Origin: Cystobasidiopsis lactophilus
Taxonomy: Eukaryota; Basidiomycota; Agaricostilbomycetes; Agaricostilbales; Chionosphaeraceae
NCBI GenBank assembly: GCA_001599975.1
Contig: BCIO01000004.1
Span: 2,763,328 to 2,827,327, forward strand
Length of the DNA: 64,000 bases
Direction of reading: 5' to 3'
Shown here: piece by piece, positions 22,618 to 32,835 of the stretch
How positions within the stretch are numbered: position 1 is the stretch's first letter
Layout: every line of letters starts with the position of its first letter
Translations under genes and position numbers: made by a program
Notes under the pieces: generated by a model
What the model saw: the letters and a program-made list of their open reading frames with translations, nothing else
Databases searched by the model: none
Told to the model about the DNA's origin: nothing

Positions 22618-23585
22618 TTAGAAGAACCAGTACTCGCTCGCGTAGGCGGAGGTGGTGGTGGCGCCGTCCGTGCAAGCTCCAGCAGGAGGTTGGCCTGTTG
22701 TTACATTAACTTAAATAAAGGTTTAAACAACAATGAGGGACAGTTCATACCTTGGGCAGTGTGGACTCTGTCGAGAAGGAGATTCGGATGAGCGATGATT
22801 GGCAAAGCCAAGTAAGAAAGGGTCATTACCTGAAGACGTTTTGAGCCAAGCTACCCGAAGCGTTTTCGAGCTTGAGCCAGGCCACGTTGTTGGCGCCGTC
22901 AGGGGAGTTGAAGGTGGCGTTCTTAGAACCGATCACAAAGCTAGCGTCCCCAGTCAAGCTGCCGCCGGCCGCGGTGGACTGTATAGCGATGACTCAGCCC
23001 TCAAGATGATTGAAAGAGGATACAGGGGAGCACTCACGAAGTCAAACTTGGGAACGATAGGGGAGTTGACAAAGTGGTGCTCTCCGAGTTGGGTGGTGAC
23101 GCCAGGCTGAGTTTGCTGGATGGCAGCCAAAGCATCCGCAGCGGTGGTGAAGCCAACAGCGCCAACAGAAGCGACGAGGGCTTCAAGGTCTGGTCCAGGT
23201 AAAGGTCAGCCCCGGTGATGAAGGAATGAGCGAGAGCGGACGCACCGGCGGGAGTGCAAGCGAGGCTCGCGCCGTCGAACAGGAAGGCATCTGCTCCATT
23301 GCTGGCCCAAGCCGAGCTGGCGCAGAGGTAGTTCTGTCGGCCAACTCCAATGGCAGCGTACGCAGGGGTCAAGCCGGGATCGATTGAGACTGAGTTCAGA
23401 AGTCAGCAAGTAAGCTTTGGAAGGGGTGGTTTAGGTGCCTTACGAGCAGAAGCAGCGGCTGGCAAATCCATGTTGGCGTCGGCGAGGCTGCAGTCGCGGG
23501 CTTTCAAGGTGGGAATAACGCTGGCCGAGGCCACGGTGGCGAGTAGCATCAAGGCGCAGGCAGTCGATTTCAAGGACGAAAGCAT
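22618..23585 (-). CDS. Secreted DUF3455 protein
   Basis: The start at 23585 encodes a clear signal peptide (MLSSLKSTACALMLLATVASA). The mature part has the DUF3455 layout: YAAIGVGRQNYLCASSAW with the G-x-Q-x-Y-x-C motif, then ADAFLFDGASLAC, VGAVGFTTAADALAAIQQTQ, HFVNSPIVPKFDF, NNVAWLKLENASGSLAQNVF, and finally PTCTDGATTTSAYASEYWFF at the stop (22618-22620). That last block matches the usual family ending with a C and an aromatic YxFY-like tail. About five exons are present. The biochemical function of the family is not established, though it is common among secreted proteins of fungi and bacteria. An uptake-divergent promoter faces the rhodanese gene. Confidence 0.82.
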
Positions 23586-24173
23586 CGTGTGAAGTAGGAG
23601 AGGAAGTGGAGGATGAGGAGCAAGAAGCATGTTTTGCAATTGAGCGCAGAGTCTGTCGGTTCCGCGGGCGGACCTTTTGGGGCACAAAACGGTGGCGTAA
23701 AACGGAGTAGCGGCGGTTAGGTACGCCAGATCAAAGATCAGACATCCATCTTGAAGCGGGTGACCGTGTGGTGCAGCAACCCGACCCGCATGGGAAGGCG
23801 CTGAAACCCAAGCATGCTCGCGGAAACAGGGGGAGAGGGTGGCAAGATCGAGCGACCAGACTTCTCCTCGAACTCTCTCTCTCGTCTGAACCTTGACTTG
23901 CTGTGTCGACGATGACGCGAAAAGGCCGCAAGGTCCGCGTGGATGCCATTGAGAGGGCCGCGCGCCTCAGAGAGCAGAAGTGGCAAAGAGTCGAATGTGG
24001 CCTGTTTCTCCGTGGCAGCCTGTGGCAGGAGGGAGCAGCCGAGACGCCCTCAGAGTCACTCCAATGCACACAGCAAGGCACGGCATTGAGAACCATTGAT
24101 AAGCAACAGTATCGGCCGCCCGAAGGAGAGAGCCAAAGTCGCCGCTTGCCCTCGCTCAGCCGAGATTGCCGTC
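23586..24173. other. Divergent promoter region, DUF3455 and rhodanese genes
   Basis: About 590 bp separate two divergent starts. Short overlapping frames (for example a basic frame from 23911) lack domains and a usable splice link to the rhodanese exon, so I leave them uncalled. Confidence 0.4.
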
Positions 24174-24711
24174 ATGACAAGTGCGTATGACCACTGTAAG
24201 GTGACCACAAGAGCTCAATCAGCGTGTGAATGCAGCCTGGAAGACGTTCCCAGAGCCGGAGCGAACAGAGGCCATCGCCCGCATTTCGCTTCAAGAGGCC
24301 GCCGAGCTGATCAGGCGGCAGGCCAGCGTGTGCTTCGTCGACGTGCGCCGCACTGATTTCGAGGTGCGCTCATCTTCCCAGCAACAGCTTCAAGACAAGC
24401 TAACGTTTCAAGTCGGCGCTCAGAACTGGGCCATCAAAGGCTCCATCAACCTGCCCGCCCATTCGTTCTACCTGACCCGCTCTGCCCTCGCTGCCTTGTT
24501 GAGCAAATCAGCGGACGAGTTTGTGTTCTACTGTGGGAGCTCAGCGGGGAGGGGTCCGAGGTGCGCAGGCTGGATGCGGGATGCCATGCTGGAACTGGGC
24601 TTGGACGGCGGAAGGGTCAAAATCCTCGAGGGCGGCATCAAGGGCTTTGTCAAGGCCTTTGAAGGCCAGGAGGAGTTGCTCGTTCCCATCCCTAAAGAGC
24701 TGTCGGAGTGA
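24174..24711 (+). CDS. Cdc25/Acr2-like single-domain rhodanese (possible arsenate reductase or phosphatase)
   Basis: This small cytosolic protein is related to yeast Acr2/Ych1. The first exon is only ATGACAA. An intron (about 24181-24234) with CAG acceptor joins it to WKTFPEPERTEA, giving MTTWKTFPEPERTEAIA. The rhodanese fold shows ISLQEAAELIRRQASVCFVDVR, WAIKGSINLPAHSFY and the active loop VFYCGSSAGRGPRC, a C-x5-R signature as in Cdc25-type phosphatases and arsenate reductases rather than a six-residue sulfurtransferase loop. It ends PIPKELSE at 24709-24711, about 160 residues. The tiny first exon is inferred from frame and splice signals. Whether it reduces arsenate, acts as a phosphatase or transfers sulfur cannot be told from sequence. 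Confidence 0.8.
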
Positions 24712-24955
24712 TTCGCTTGCGAATTGGAGTCGAGAACACGGGCTCGCTGGCATTTCGGTTCGTCTGGCTCCCACTTTATCCATTCATTTGAATAAGATGG
24801 CCAATTTTGGACCAACAGGACGGTGTTGCAAGCTATCTCAGCTTTTGAGGAGTCCATCCCAGCTACGCCCCAGTCTCCTTCGATCCGAGGCCATCACTGG
24901 CAAAAGGTGGCAACGACCTCCATCTCTACAGAATGCCTCTTTGCCCCTACTTTAG

Positions 24956-25582
24956 CACTCTACTGCCACGCTGATCACTGATGGCTCAATCATCGTGGCT
25001 GGCTCCAACCCTTGTGAGTCTGCTTCTCTACTCAAACTTCATTTCGAAGTTTGGTGAGATCTTCCTGCACAGACGTCGACTTCCAAAGCAACCTCAGTGT
25101 GTACAACTTCAAGGCAATTCTTCCAAGGACAAGGCCGACTGGGTGGTCCGAGACCCGGCTGGAAAAGTTCGACCCGACTACTACATCAAGCCTCGCCCTC
25201 GACCCGATTGACATCCCTGCTTTCGACGGCTACAGCGGCGACTCGTTCGACGTCCAGCTCTTCGCCTCGGACATTTGGGCGATGCGTCCGACGCTACCGC
25301 CGTCATCATCCGAATTGGCTTCACCACCCATGCCATCCAGATGGGCCAGAGGCTGGACAGGTTGGAGACTAGTCCAGCTAACAATGGCGATGGGGCAACG
25401 TGAGTTCGCGCGGCATTGCCCCCAGAAGGCTTTCTTCTGATTTTGGCCTGTTGGGAACTCACAGGCTCAGGGTGGCGCTTTTGCCTGCCAACCCGACCGT
25501 GCTGGCTCCTGGTCCTTCTCTGCTTCATCGCCATCAACGGCTCTCTCACCAATGGCACGTCATGGTGGTGGCGGCGAAGTAG
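24956..25582 (+). pseudogene. Truncated, frameshifted remnant of a glyoxal oxidase (copper radical oxidase)
   Basis: The fragment HSTATLITDGSIIVAGSNP (from 24956) matches the family segment around the copper-ligand Tyr-His pair, though the tyrosine falls outside the preserved exon. After an intron (25014-25072) comes SVYNFKAILP and FDVQLFASD. Further on are VIIRIGFTTHAIQMGQR, with the later copper-ligand histidine, and, past another intron, VALLPANPTVLAPGPSLL with FIAINGSLTNGTSW. These lie in changing frames: one shift near 25275 and another near 25530 are needed to follow the homology. The first roughly 400-500 residues of the family, including the Cys-Tyr cofactor region, are absent upstream, where the intact rhodanese gene ends at 24711. 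I read this as a 3' remnant of a host oxidase gene, probably left by a rearrangement. Confidence 0.72.
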
Positions 25583-26168
25583 TCATGGTCGGTAATGGCA
25601 AGCGCGATATCCAATCCGTCGTCACCTTGCTTTCGTCGCATGTCGACCTTCGGCTGCTGCTTAATCCGCCCTTTCTTCAACGCTCAAGCGATCCAGATGG
25701 GCCAATCGTCCGCTCTTCATCAGTACCTTTCCAAAGAGAAGCTCTGTCTAGCTCCATTTGGCTTCGTCAGAGTTTCGTGAAGCATCGGGAACGAGGAAAA
25801 GGCCATTGTGGTGGCATCCTAATCCTCTCTGTCATAACAAACCTCTTGCATATATCAACATAGCTGGTTCTTTGCATTGATCGAGGGTTGCAGAGGAGTG
25901 GGACATCTTGGTGGCCATTTGGGAATAAATCATGGATTGAGCGCTGCTCACATGTTCATTGATAAGCACAGACTAAATCGTACGGGAAGTCAAGCTAGCA
26001 GCATGTTATACATGCTCGTAGTTGTACAAGTACTCGCAATGTGTGCCACCGTTATACTTCGCACATGAAGAGCAACGAGGTCTCAATCTATCGCACTTCA
26101 CCTTTCGTCTGTAGCACCTGATATGATATTTCGATCGGTAGGGATCTACCATATGAAGTCACCTAGCC
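25583..26168. other. Non-coding stretch after the oxidase remnant
   Basis: About 590 bp without a supported gene. A short frame near 25620-25780 contains QAIQMGQ, echoing the THAIQMGQ of the remnant at the DNA level. It may be a second degenerate scrap or chance. The AT-rich right part (25800-26160) looks like UTR or spacer. Confidence 0.35.
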
Positions 26169-26946
26169 TCACTGTTTGCAAGATTTTTGGATTTTTTCGG
26201 TTGTTGGGTTCCACACATATAGGTGGGGCTGGACCTCTTGGTTGTGATTGTTAAGGGCCACGGGGGCCGCGGGGGCCAACCTAGCCACAGGCCACCGGAT
26301 CCGCAACCATCTGACAGAGACATCCGAAGGCAACAGACGTACTTGCGATGGTCTCCAATAATGGGCTCTTCGGGGGCCCGAAAAGGGACAGGGATCTTGT
26401 TCGGTCTGAATTGGACCAGGTTCGGCTGGCTGTGAGGAACTGGTGAGTGTGGCGGTGCGAAATGAACTGGGGCGAGCAGTCGAGGCCGAAACCCTTGCAG
26501 AGCGGCCGCCTGTTGGAGGCGAGTCAGCTCAGGCCTAAACTGCTGAGCAATCTGCTGAGGTGATATTGGCGGAGGAGGAGCAACTGCCAGCTGGGTGTAC
26601 ATGTCAGAGGGCGCGGCATGCTGATGCTGAGTCTTGACGGCATTCCTGCCACCAATATCAATATTGCTAGTCATCATACTCATCTGGGATTCAGAAAAGC
26701 TCACGCAGCTTCAGGGGAACCGGACTTCTGTATGCGTTTCACGAGGGCCCTGAATTGCTCGAAATCGCGGTCGCTCTCGCCAGAGTCACTCTCCCAACCA
26801 GAAGAAATGTTGTCTAGCATAATACCGAAGTCAAGGTGGCAATCCTGGGGTGGCAATTTCAGGGTAGTTCGTTCGATTCCAACTCTCCTGGCTGGGGGAC
26901 CAGGACGCCGCACAAAGGGAGCCTTGCAGGCGATGAAGGCGTTCAC
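26169..26946 (-). CDS. Hypothetical disordered protein with very short introns
   Basis: No family is recognised. From the ATG at 26946 the frame reads MNAFIACKAPFVRRPGPP and continues through an acidic/Ser segment (SGWESDSGESDRDFEQF). An apparent 38 nt intron (GTGAGC to TAG, about 26665-26702) joins SPEAA to NIDIGGRNAVKTQHQH. A Pro/Gln-rich stretch follows (APPPPISPQQIAQQFRPEL). A second apparent intron of 32 nt (26311-26342) joins GDHRK to WLRIRWPVARLAPAAP, ending KIQKSCKQ at 26169-26171. The product is about 235 residues, mostly disordered. The opposite strand also has a 220-codon open frame over part of this stretch, so strand choice rests on composition and the two splice joins. The start may lie further upstream. 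Confidence 0.4.
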
Positions 26947-27474
26947 TGCTTCTCTTGATACTCATGAATACAGGGGAGGGTCTATAGCGTCGGCTGCAAA
27001 GATATTTGAGGCCACAGAGCAGCACCTGCCAGCACGAGGCTCCTTAGAAAAGAGGTGGCGAATGGGACAGATTCGACCCGACGAGGCGGTGCTCTCGCTT
27101 CAGAGGCGCAATCCTCAAGCTATAGTGAAGGAAGCCGAACGAGGCAAGGGGCAAGGAGTGTCGAAGCAAAGACCAGACTCCGACACTGCGACTGGAGCCT
27201 TTACTGTTGTCAGGACGCCAGTCGAGTCAACCGGCAAGTCAACCTCCAGCAAGCGATCAGCCCAGATGCACAATTCCTAACTGAGCGTTGGATTAGAAAG
27301 CGGGTTCAAGCCAGAACTTGAGACTTGAGGCAGAGATGGTTGGCCGGCCAAGTCCAAGCGAGCAGCTCTTGCTTGTCCCGACTCGTCGAGCTCTTGCCTT
27401 TGCTCACTGCTGGTGGCTACTCGTACTGTGCTACACTGTAATCGACTGTTGTTTGATTGGCGGTGGCGCCTCTC

Positions 27475-27781
27475 ATGGACCTAGAATGTCTGCCTAAAGC
27501 CTTGGGCAAGCGGTTCAAAGCAACAGAAAAGGTGCGCCCGGCTTTACTGCCTTTCGCTTCTTACTGCTGTCACTGGCTAACGCGTTGTGGGCTAGAACAG
27601 ACTGTTCATGATTGACTCGCGGGTGGAGAGGAACGACCGTGCGCTTGGGTGGCCAGCCAGTCGACCAAAATGCGCAGCCTTGAATCGGGTCCACAATCTC
27701 CGCCTGCTCAACGACGGCGTGGGCTCCTCGAAGCGCTTGCATGCCTTGATGTTCCCTCCGGCCGGCTACTTAATGCATTGA
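27475..27781 (+). CDS. Hypothetical short two-exon gene
   Basis: A 19-codon exon (MDLECLPKALGKRFKATEK) is followed by a good intron (27532-27595; GTGCGC donor, CTAAC branch, CTAG acceptor). A 62-codon exon then starts NRLFMIDSRVERNDRALGW and ends GYLMH. The splice signals are better than chance and the frame is kept, but no homology is recognised and the product is only 80 residues. A minus-strand frame overlaps it and is less convincing. It could equally be a leftover of an older gene. Confidence 0.3.
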
Positions 27782-27919
27782 CGGTACAAAGGCATTCAAG
27801 GCTCTTCAGTGCAGGAGTGACTCGTGTGATCGCTGGCGAGGGCGCCACCACGGTGGCTATAACGGAGACGAACGACTTGGCTCAGCTCAAGGACGATGAA
27901 CAGAACGAACTAGAGTCGC

Positions 27920-28140
27920 CAAGTTGCCGTTCAGATGGGGGTCTTGTCGGTTTCTGGTTCATTCCGTCTTCCCCTTGTGTGGCGTACTGCCCTTAGGCAT
28001 TCTTGTCTTCGTTCGCGGAACGCACTAGACCCGTCAAGTTACCGTCAGTTGGGGGGTTTTGTCGGTTTCAAGTTCATTCCGTCTTCCCCTTGTGTGGCGC
28101 ACTCCCCTTGCTTGCCTCGGGCATTCTTGTCTTCGTTCGC
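27920..28140. repeat. Tandem duplication of about 100 bp upstream of the glycosidase gene
   Basis: Copy 1 (27920-28017) and copy 2 (28035-28140) share long blocks such as TTCATTCCGTCTTCCCC and GCATTCTTGTCTTCGTTCGC, with a few changes and one small insertion (GCTTGCCT) in copy 2. The second copy ends 14 bp before the ATG at 28155, so the duplication lies within promoter or 5' UTR. Confidence 0.9.
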
Positions 28141-28154
28141 GCGTCCGAGTTGAC

Positions 28155-29613
28155 ATGGCCTGCAATAGGGTTCCCGCGGATCTCGCAGACATGGACATCA
28201 AGGACGAGGAGCAAGCGTTGACCGGTTCGGCGCCGCCTAAATGGCTCGGGTCGGAATCCGCAATACGCTCAGCAACCAGCGAGCGGAAGCGGGCGTTGGC
28301 GCTTGTGGCGGGTACAGCTGCTTTGTTCACGGTCCTGCTGTTCTTTTGGTTCGACAAGCTAGCCGGCTTGATCCACCGAGGGGACCCCTCGAGAACGACG
28401 CCCTCTTTCGCCTTCTCGCCGATTCGAGATGACCCATCCCCAACCTGGACCGAGTTTGCTGGCAACCCGGTCATGCCCACTGAGGCCGACTCGGTTGAGC
28501 TGGGGACCATCTTTGACATCGCCTTCTTGCCAGAGACTGACATTCTCCGCATGTGGAATTCGTGCGTCTTTCCTTGTTCCCATTCATTCGTTGCGAGTCT
28601 CATAAATACGTGCGAGATATGCAGCTGGCGGCCCAAAGCCTCGATAGGCTACTCCTCTTCCGTTGACGGTGGCCGCTCTTTCGCTTCGCCACCAGCGATT
28701 GCCCTCCCTCCGAATGCCACCACCCACCACCCTACGCATGGAGCTTGGGAAGCGGTTGTTAATCGCCCTTGGGTTCTCAGGCTTCACAACGGCACCTACA
28801 GGATGTGGTGGGTCCTTATTCCCCTTCCAGGCGTTGCTTGGACTTTGGTTGACTCGAAAGCGTGGTCTGCAGGTACACTGGCCAGCGGTCTGGACCATAC
28901 GGTGGCATGATTGGTGTGGCAGATAGCGTCGATGGTGTCTTCTTCCAAAGAGCGCTCGAGGCCAACCCAGTCTTGGTCAACGACCTCGAGTGGGAGACCG
29001 AGTCCGTCATGGTGAGCGGGTCTTCCCACTTCGCCGTCGCTCTAAACGAACATGCTCATCCAACCTTCCTTGCTCGTTTGATCAGACACCTTGCGTTGTC
29101 GAGATGCCGAGCGGGGAGCTTCGCCTGTATTATTCCGGAGGCCAGGCATACGAGCCGGACGCCATCGGCGTGGCTTTCTCGACGGACGGCGGCTTCACCT
29201 GGAAGAAGCACGGCGAGCCCATCCTGGTGCCCGACAAGACGTCCACCTGGGATCACCACAAGGTCACAGCACCCCATGTCGTCCGGCTCAACGACGGCTA
29301 CTTCTACTTGTTCTACATCGGCTTTAAGAATCGCGACTACGCTCAGATTGGTGTCGCTCGCAGCAAGGACGGCATCACCAACTGGGAGAACCACGTCGGC
29401 AATCCGATTGTCTCCCCTCGCCCAGGCGCTTGGAACTGCGACGCCACCTACAGACCGTACGCCAGCTACGACGAGGAGTTGGCAGAGTGGAAGATCTTTT
29501 ACAATGGGCGGTGTGGCAGCTTGGAGAGGATTGGCTTCTCGACCATGCTCCAGCGGTCCCTGGGCGATTTCAAGCCTCGAATCGAAGGTGTGGTTGATTG
29601 GGCCCGATTTTGA
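28155..29613 (+). CDS. Membrane-anchored five-bladed beta-propeller glycosidase-like protein (GH43/GH32/GH130-like fold)
   Basis: The protein is a type II membrane protein: a cytosolic N-terminus of about 50 residues, one hydrophobic segment (ALALVAGTAALFTVLLFFWF, about 50-70), then an extracytosolic catalytic-type domain. Propeller repeats are visible as ASIGYSSSVDGGRSF, MIGVADSVDGVFFQR, AIGVAFSTDGGFTWKKHG and QIGVARSKDGITNWENH, each a 'GVAxSxDG' blade edge. They are separated by RLYYSGGQAYEPD, YFYLFYIGF and EWKIFYNGR. Three short introns interrupt the 5' two thirds and the last exon is long. The stop is at 29611-29613, about 420 residues. Substrate and exact family are not resolved; the acid residues were not assigned. 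Its promoter contains the tandem duplication just upstream. Confidence 0.75.
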
Positions 29614-30098
29614 CACTTTCCCCAATGTATAATAACCAATTGTGTATGTCCTGTAACGACGGAGCGAGGACAGTCCACATCAGCCTCACATTCTCTCTTG
29701 GAGTCTTGACCTGACGCGCGTCTTCGCCGGTCTTCTTGCGGCAGACTTGGCGCCGCCCTACTGTTTCATCAAATGAGAGCTCTATCAGGCTATGGACACC
29801 TTGCAGGACGCGTTGGGCTTGCAGGAAGCCTCAACCACTGTTGTTGTTTGCTATTTTTGAGTGGCAACGAAAACGCGGAGAGGGATCGACGGCGCTGCCG
29901 ATGTCGCGCGGTCTGCCAGTGGTCTGCCTCTTCTTCCTGAACGTCGTCCAAACACCACCAACAGGCGCTCGCGTTTCCGCGCCCTTCTCTACGCCAGGAG
30001 CCCATACAGGTCTCCTCCCTTCCACTCATTTGAACTCTCACTTTCCCTGCCTGCTTTGAGCAAACACACCACGTTCCTTTCTTTCTCCTCTTAGAAGC
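29614..30098. other. Intergenic, glycosidase 3' flank and phospholipase promoter
   Basis: About 485 bp between same-strand genes. The right half is pyrimidine-rich just before the ATG at 30099 (TTTCTTTCTCCTCTTAG), typical of fungal 5' leaders. No coding signal was seen. Confidence 0.4.
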
Positions 30099-32509
30099 AT
30101 GCGGTCCCTCTTTTACGCCTTGCTGCTGTCCTTGGCCGCTGTGTCAGAGGCTCAAGTGGCTCCAGAACGAGCCTTGTTGCCGCGCGACCCAGCTTACAAG
30201 GACTCGCCGACCAACAGCTACGCGCCTCTTGTCCTGCCGTCGTGCCCTCGTGGCTTCAAAGTTCGTCAACCCAGCGAATGCAACGCCAAGGTGAGGAACA
30301 TTGGGCACTGTCACATGGGCGAAGGCTCAAGGTGGCGAGGGTGACAGGATGCCTTGAACGCCAACGAAGCCGCCTACATCAAGAAGAAGGCCAAGACGAG
30401 CTACAAGCTGTGGGCCAAGTTTCTGGCCGACGCCTGCCTGCAAGACTTTTCCCCCAAGAAGTTCCTTGCTGGAGCTGAGCGCCGCGGACCCGTCGCTGCG
30501 AAGACTTTGCCCAACATCGGTGAGCCTTGGCTCTCTTTTCGACCACCATCATGTATGCTAATCAATATATTAACAGGCATCGGTGAGTGCAGTTTCTCAT
30601 GGGGTTGAAGAAAGCCGCTGAGAAGATGTGACAGCTGTCTCCGGAGGTGGTGATCGCGCCTTGCTCCATGGTGCTGGCGTCTTGAACGGCTTGGACAGCC
30701 GCAACAAGCAAGCCGTCAAGGCCAAGACTGGCGGCATCCTCCAGCTGGCCAACTACATCAGCGGCTTGTCCGGAGGCAATTGGCTCTTGACGTCGTGGGC
30801 GACGAGCAACTTCCCTACCTTCAGTGAGGCGTTCCCTCTCTGAGAAACCAATAAATGGACTGAGAAATCCGTCACAGCTGCCATGAACCAGAGCGTGTGG
30901 GACTTGCAGACTAGGTAAACAAGCGTTTAGCGTCGTGCTCTGCACTTCCCATTTGCTGACATTCACTTTTTGCGGCCTTTTCACGTACACAGCTTGCTCG
31001 ACCTGACGCCTGACCAGTTCATTGAGGCCGTCACGTCCACCGGCGCCAAGCTGGCAGCTGGCGTCCCAGTTTCTTTGGTCGACATCTACGGCGTAAGTCC
31101 TGTCTTTTTTGGCTTGAAAGCCGCCACTCACAAACGTTTGCCCACAGCGCATCCTCTCGTACCACTACATCAATGACACCACGACCCACGGCACACAGAC
31201 CCTCTTCAGCGGCATCCGCACTACGCCCCAGTTCAAGGCCGGCCTCGCTCCTTTCCCAATCGCGGTCGCCACCTCCCGCGGCTCTTCTCAGGAAGCGACC
31301 TCGCTCAACAACTCGGTCTACGAGTTCTCGCCTTACGAGTTCGGCACCTGGAACCCGGCTTTGAACGCTTTCGTGCCGACTGAACTGATGGGCTCCTCGG
31401 CCGTCGGTGGCAAGCCGACCCGATGCGTCACTGGCTTTGACAACGCCGGTTTTGTGGAGGGCACCAGCTCGGACATCTTTGGTGGCCTGCCGTTCTCAAC
31501 TGACGAGGTCATTTTGGGCTCGCTGCTGGATCAACCTGCCGTTCAGGCCGTTTTGGCCGCCGACACCCAAGCCCAAGAGGTCGATGCGATCGTCCCCAAT
31601 TCGGTTCGTGTTTACCTCTTCCTCATCGATCGGATCAGTGATTGATGTGGCCTTGTAACCTTTGCGAACAGTTCAAAGGACTTGGCGTGAAAGCGTACGA
31701 CGCTACAGCCCAAGACGATTTGCTGTTGATGGACGGTGGCAGTGCGTTGTCCCTCCTTACTTTCATCATTCTTCCCCCTCTGATGCATGTCGACACGGCG
31801 CGCAGCTGCTGGAGAGAGTGCGTGCTTGCTTGACATACGAACAGCAAGGTTCTAAGTTCTTGCATGTTGTGCCCACAGACGTCCCCTTCTGGCCTTTGCA
31901 GCAGCCCGCGCGCGCTCTGGACGCCATCATTGCCATTGACGCTTCCGCTGATACGAACGACAACCAGCCATCGGGCGCAGCGCTCTACGCCACCTACTTG
32001 TCCGTTCCGCCTCTCTTCCTCAAAAATCGCCTCAGACTCATTTAAGGTCCCAAACAGGAAGACGCAAATGCCCGCGTACAAGAAGGCAAAGTACACCTTC
32101 CCGACCATCCCGGACCCGACCACCTTCATGGCCAAGGGCTACACCCACCGCCCGACGTTCTTCGGCTGCGACCAGCGCCACTACCACGGCCCCTTGGTCG
32201 TGTACATCCCCAACTACACCCAGACGTACAACGGTACTTTCACCCCGACCTTGCAGTTGGCTTATACGGTTCGTTCCCTCTCCTCCATCCACTTCAAGGG
32301 ATATCCAGTGAAGGCGTGAACAGACATCGGAAGTGAATGGCTTCTTCGACAACGGCTTCGAGATCGCGACGCAGCAAAAGGGCAGCACGCACGACAAGGA
32401 ATGGAGCGCGTGCCTCACCTGCGCCTTGATCGACAAGCAGCTCACCCGGAACGGGGAGGCGCGGACCAACCAGTGCCACAAGTGCTTCAAGCGCTACTGC
32501 GCCAACTGA
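30099..32509 (+). CDS. PLB1: Secreted lysophospholipase / phospholipase B
   Basis: The enzyme would remove acyl chains from (lyso)phospholipids outside the cell. A signal peptide (MRSLFYALLLSLAAVSEAQ) leads. Then LVLPSCPRGFKVRQPSEC matches the mature N-terminus. The oxyanion-loop block reads IAVSGGGDRALLHGAG, with D where the family usually has Y. The serine elbow is ISGLSGGNWLL, and the aspartate region is LLLMDGG followed after an intron by DVPFWPLQQPARALDAIIAIDAS. The C-terminus is Cys-rich (CLTCALIDKQL and CHKCFKRYC). At least nine introns are present. A 6 nt exon GCATCG (30577-30582) lies between two introns and is needed to build NIGIAVSGGG. The stop is TGA 32507-32509, about 600 residues. 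The missing GPI signal suggests a soluble secreted form. The gene symbol is by family. Confidence 0.88.
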
Positions 32510-32835
32510 CCGCTTTCGACGGCATACCCGCACACTCTTTTGATGTGACCTTTCGCTCTTTTGATGGGACTTTTTTTGGGGAGAGGGGTTGCCACCAGGC
32601 GGGTGGCAAAAAAATCAAAACATTTCTTCGAGCACCCCCGCTAGCGAGCCTGGGGACTTCATTGCATTCGTAGCAGCACTCTGCTTGCTTCCATATAGCA
32701 GCTGTATGGACCGCAAAGGCCTAAATTGACGAGCGCGCGCTGCCCATAACTCCCGAGGTGGCCACGTCGCCTGGCTTCAAGCTCGCGCCGCCTCCTTTTC
32801 AAGAGACGGCCTTATCGACGCCCTGTATTGTGACC
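32510..32835. other. Intergenic, phospholipase 3' flank and VPS1 promoter
   Basis: About 325 bp between same-strand genes. It includes a repeated TCTTTTGATG and a GC-rich stretch, but no coding signal. It holds the VPS1 promoter. Confidence 0.4.

Noticed and set aside
25620-25780. Second QAIQMGQ-containing frame as another oxidase domain
   Set aside because: Only about 20 nt match the remnant; the flanking sequence does not follow the family.
26866-26880. tRNA B-box-like word GTTCGATTCC
   Set aside because: No matching A box or cloverleaf around it, and it lies in a probable coding exon.
26618-27280. 220-codon plus-strand open frame
   Set aside because: It overlaps the minus-strand model, which has more protein-like composition and two frame-keeping splice joins. 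Not excluded; transcripts would decide.
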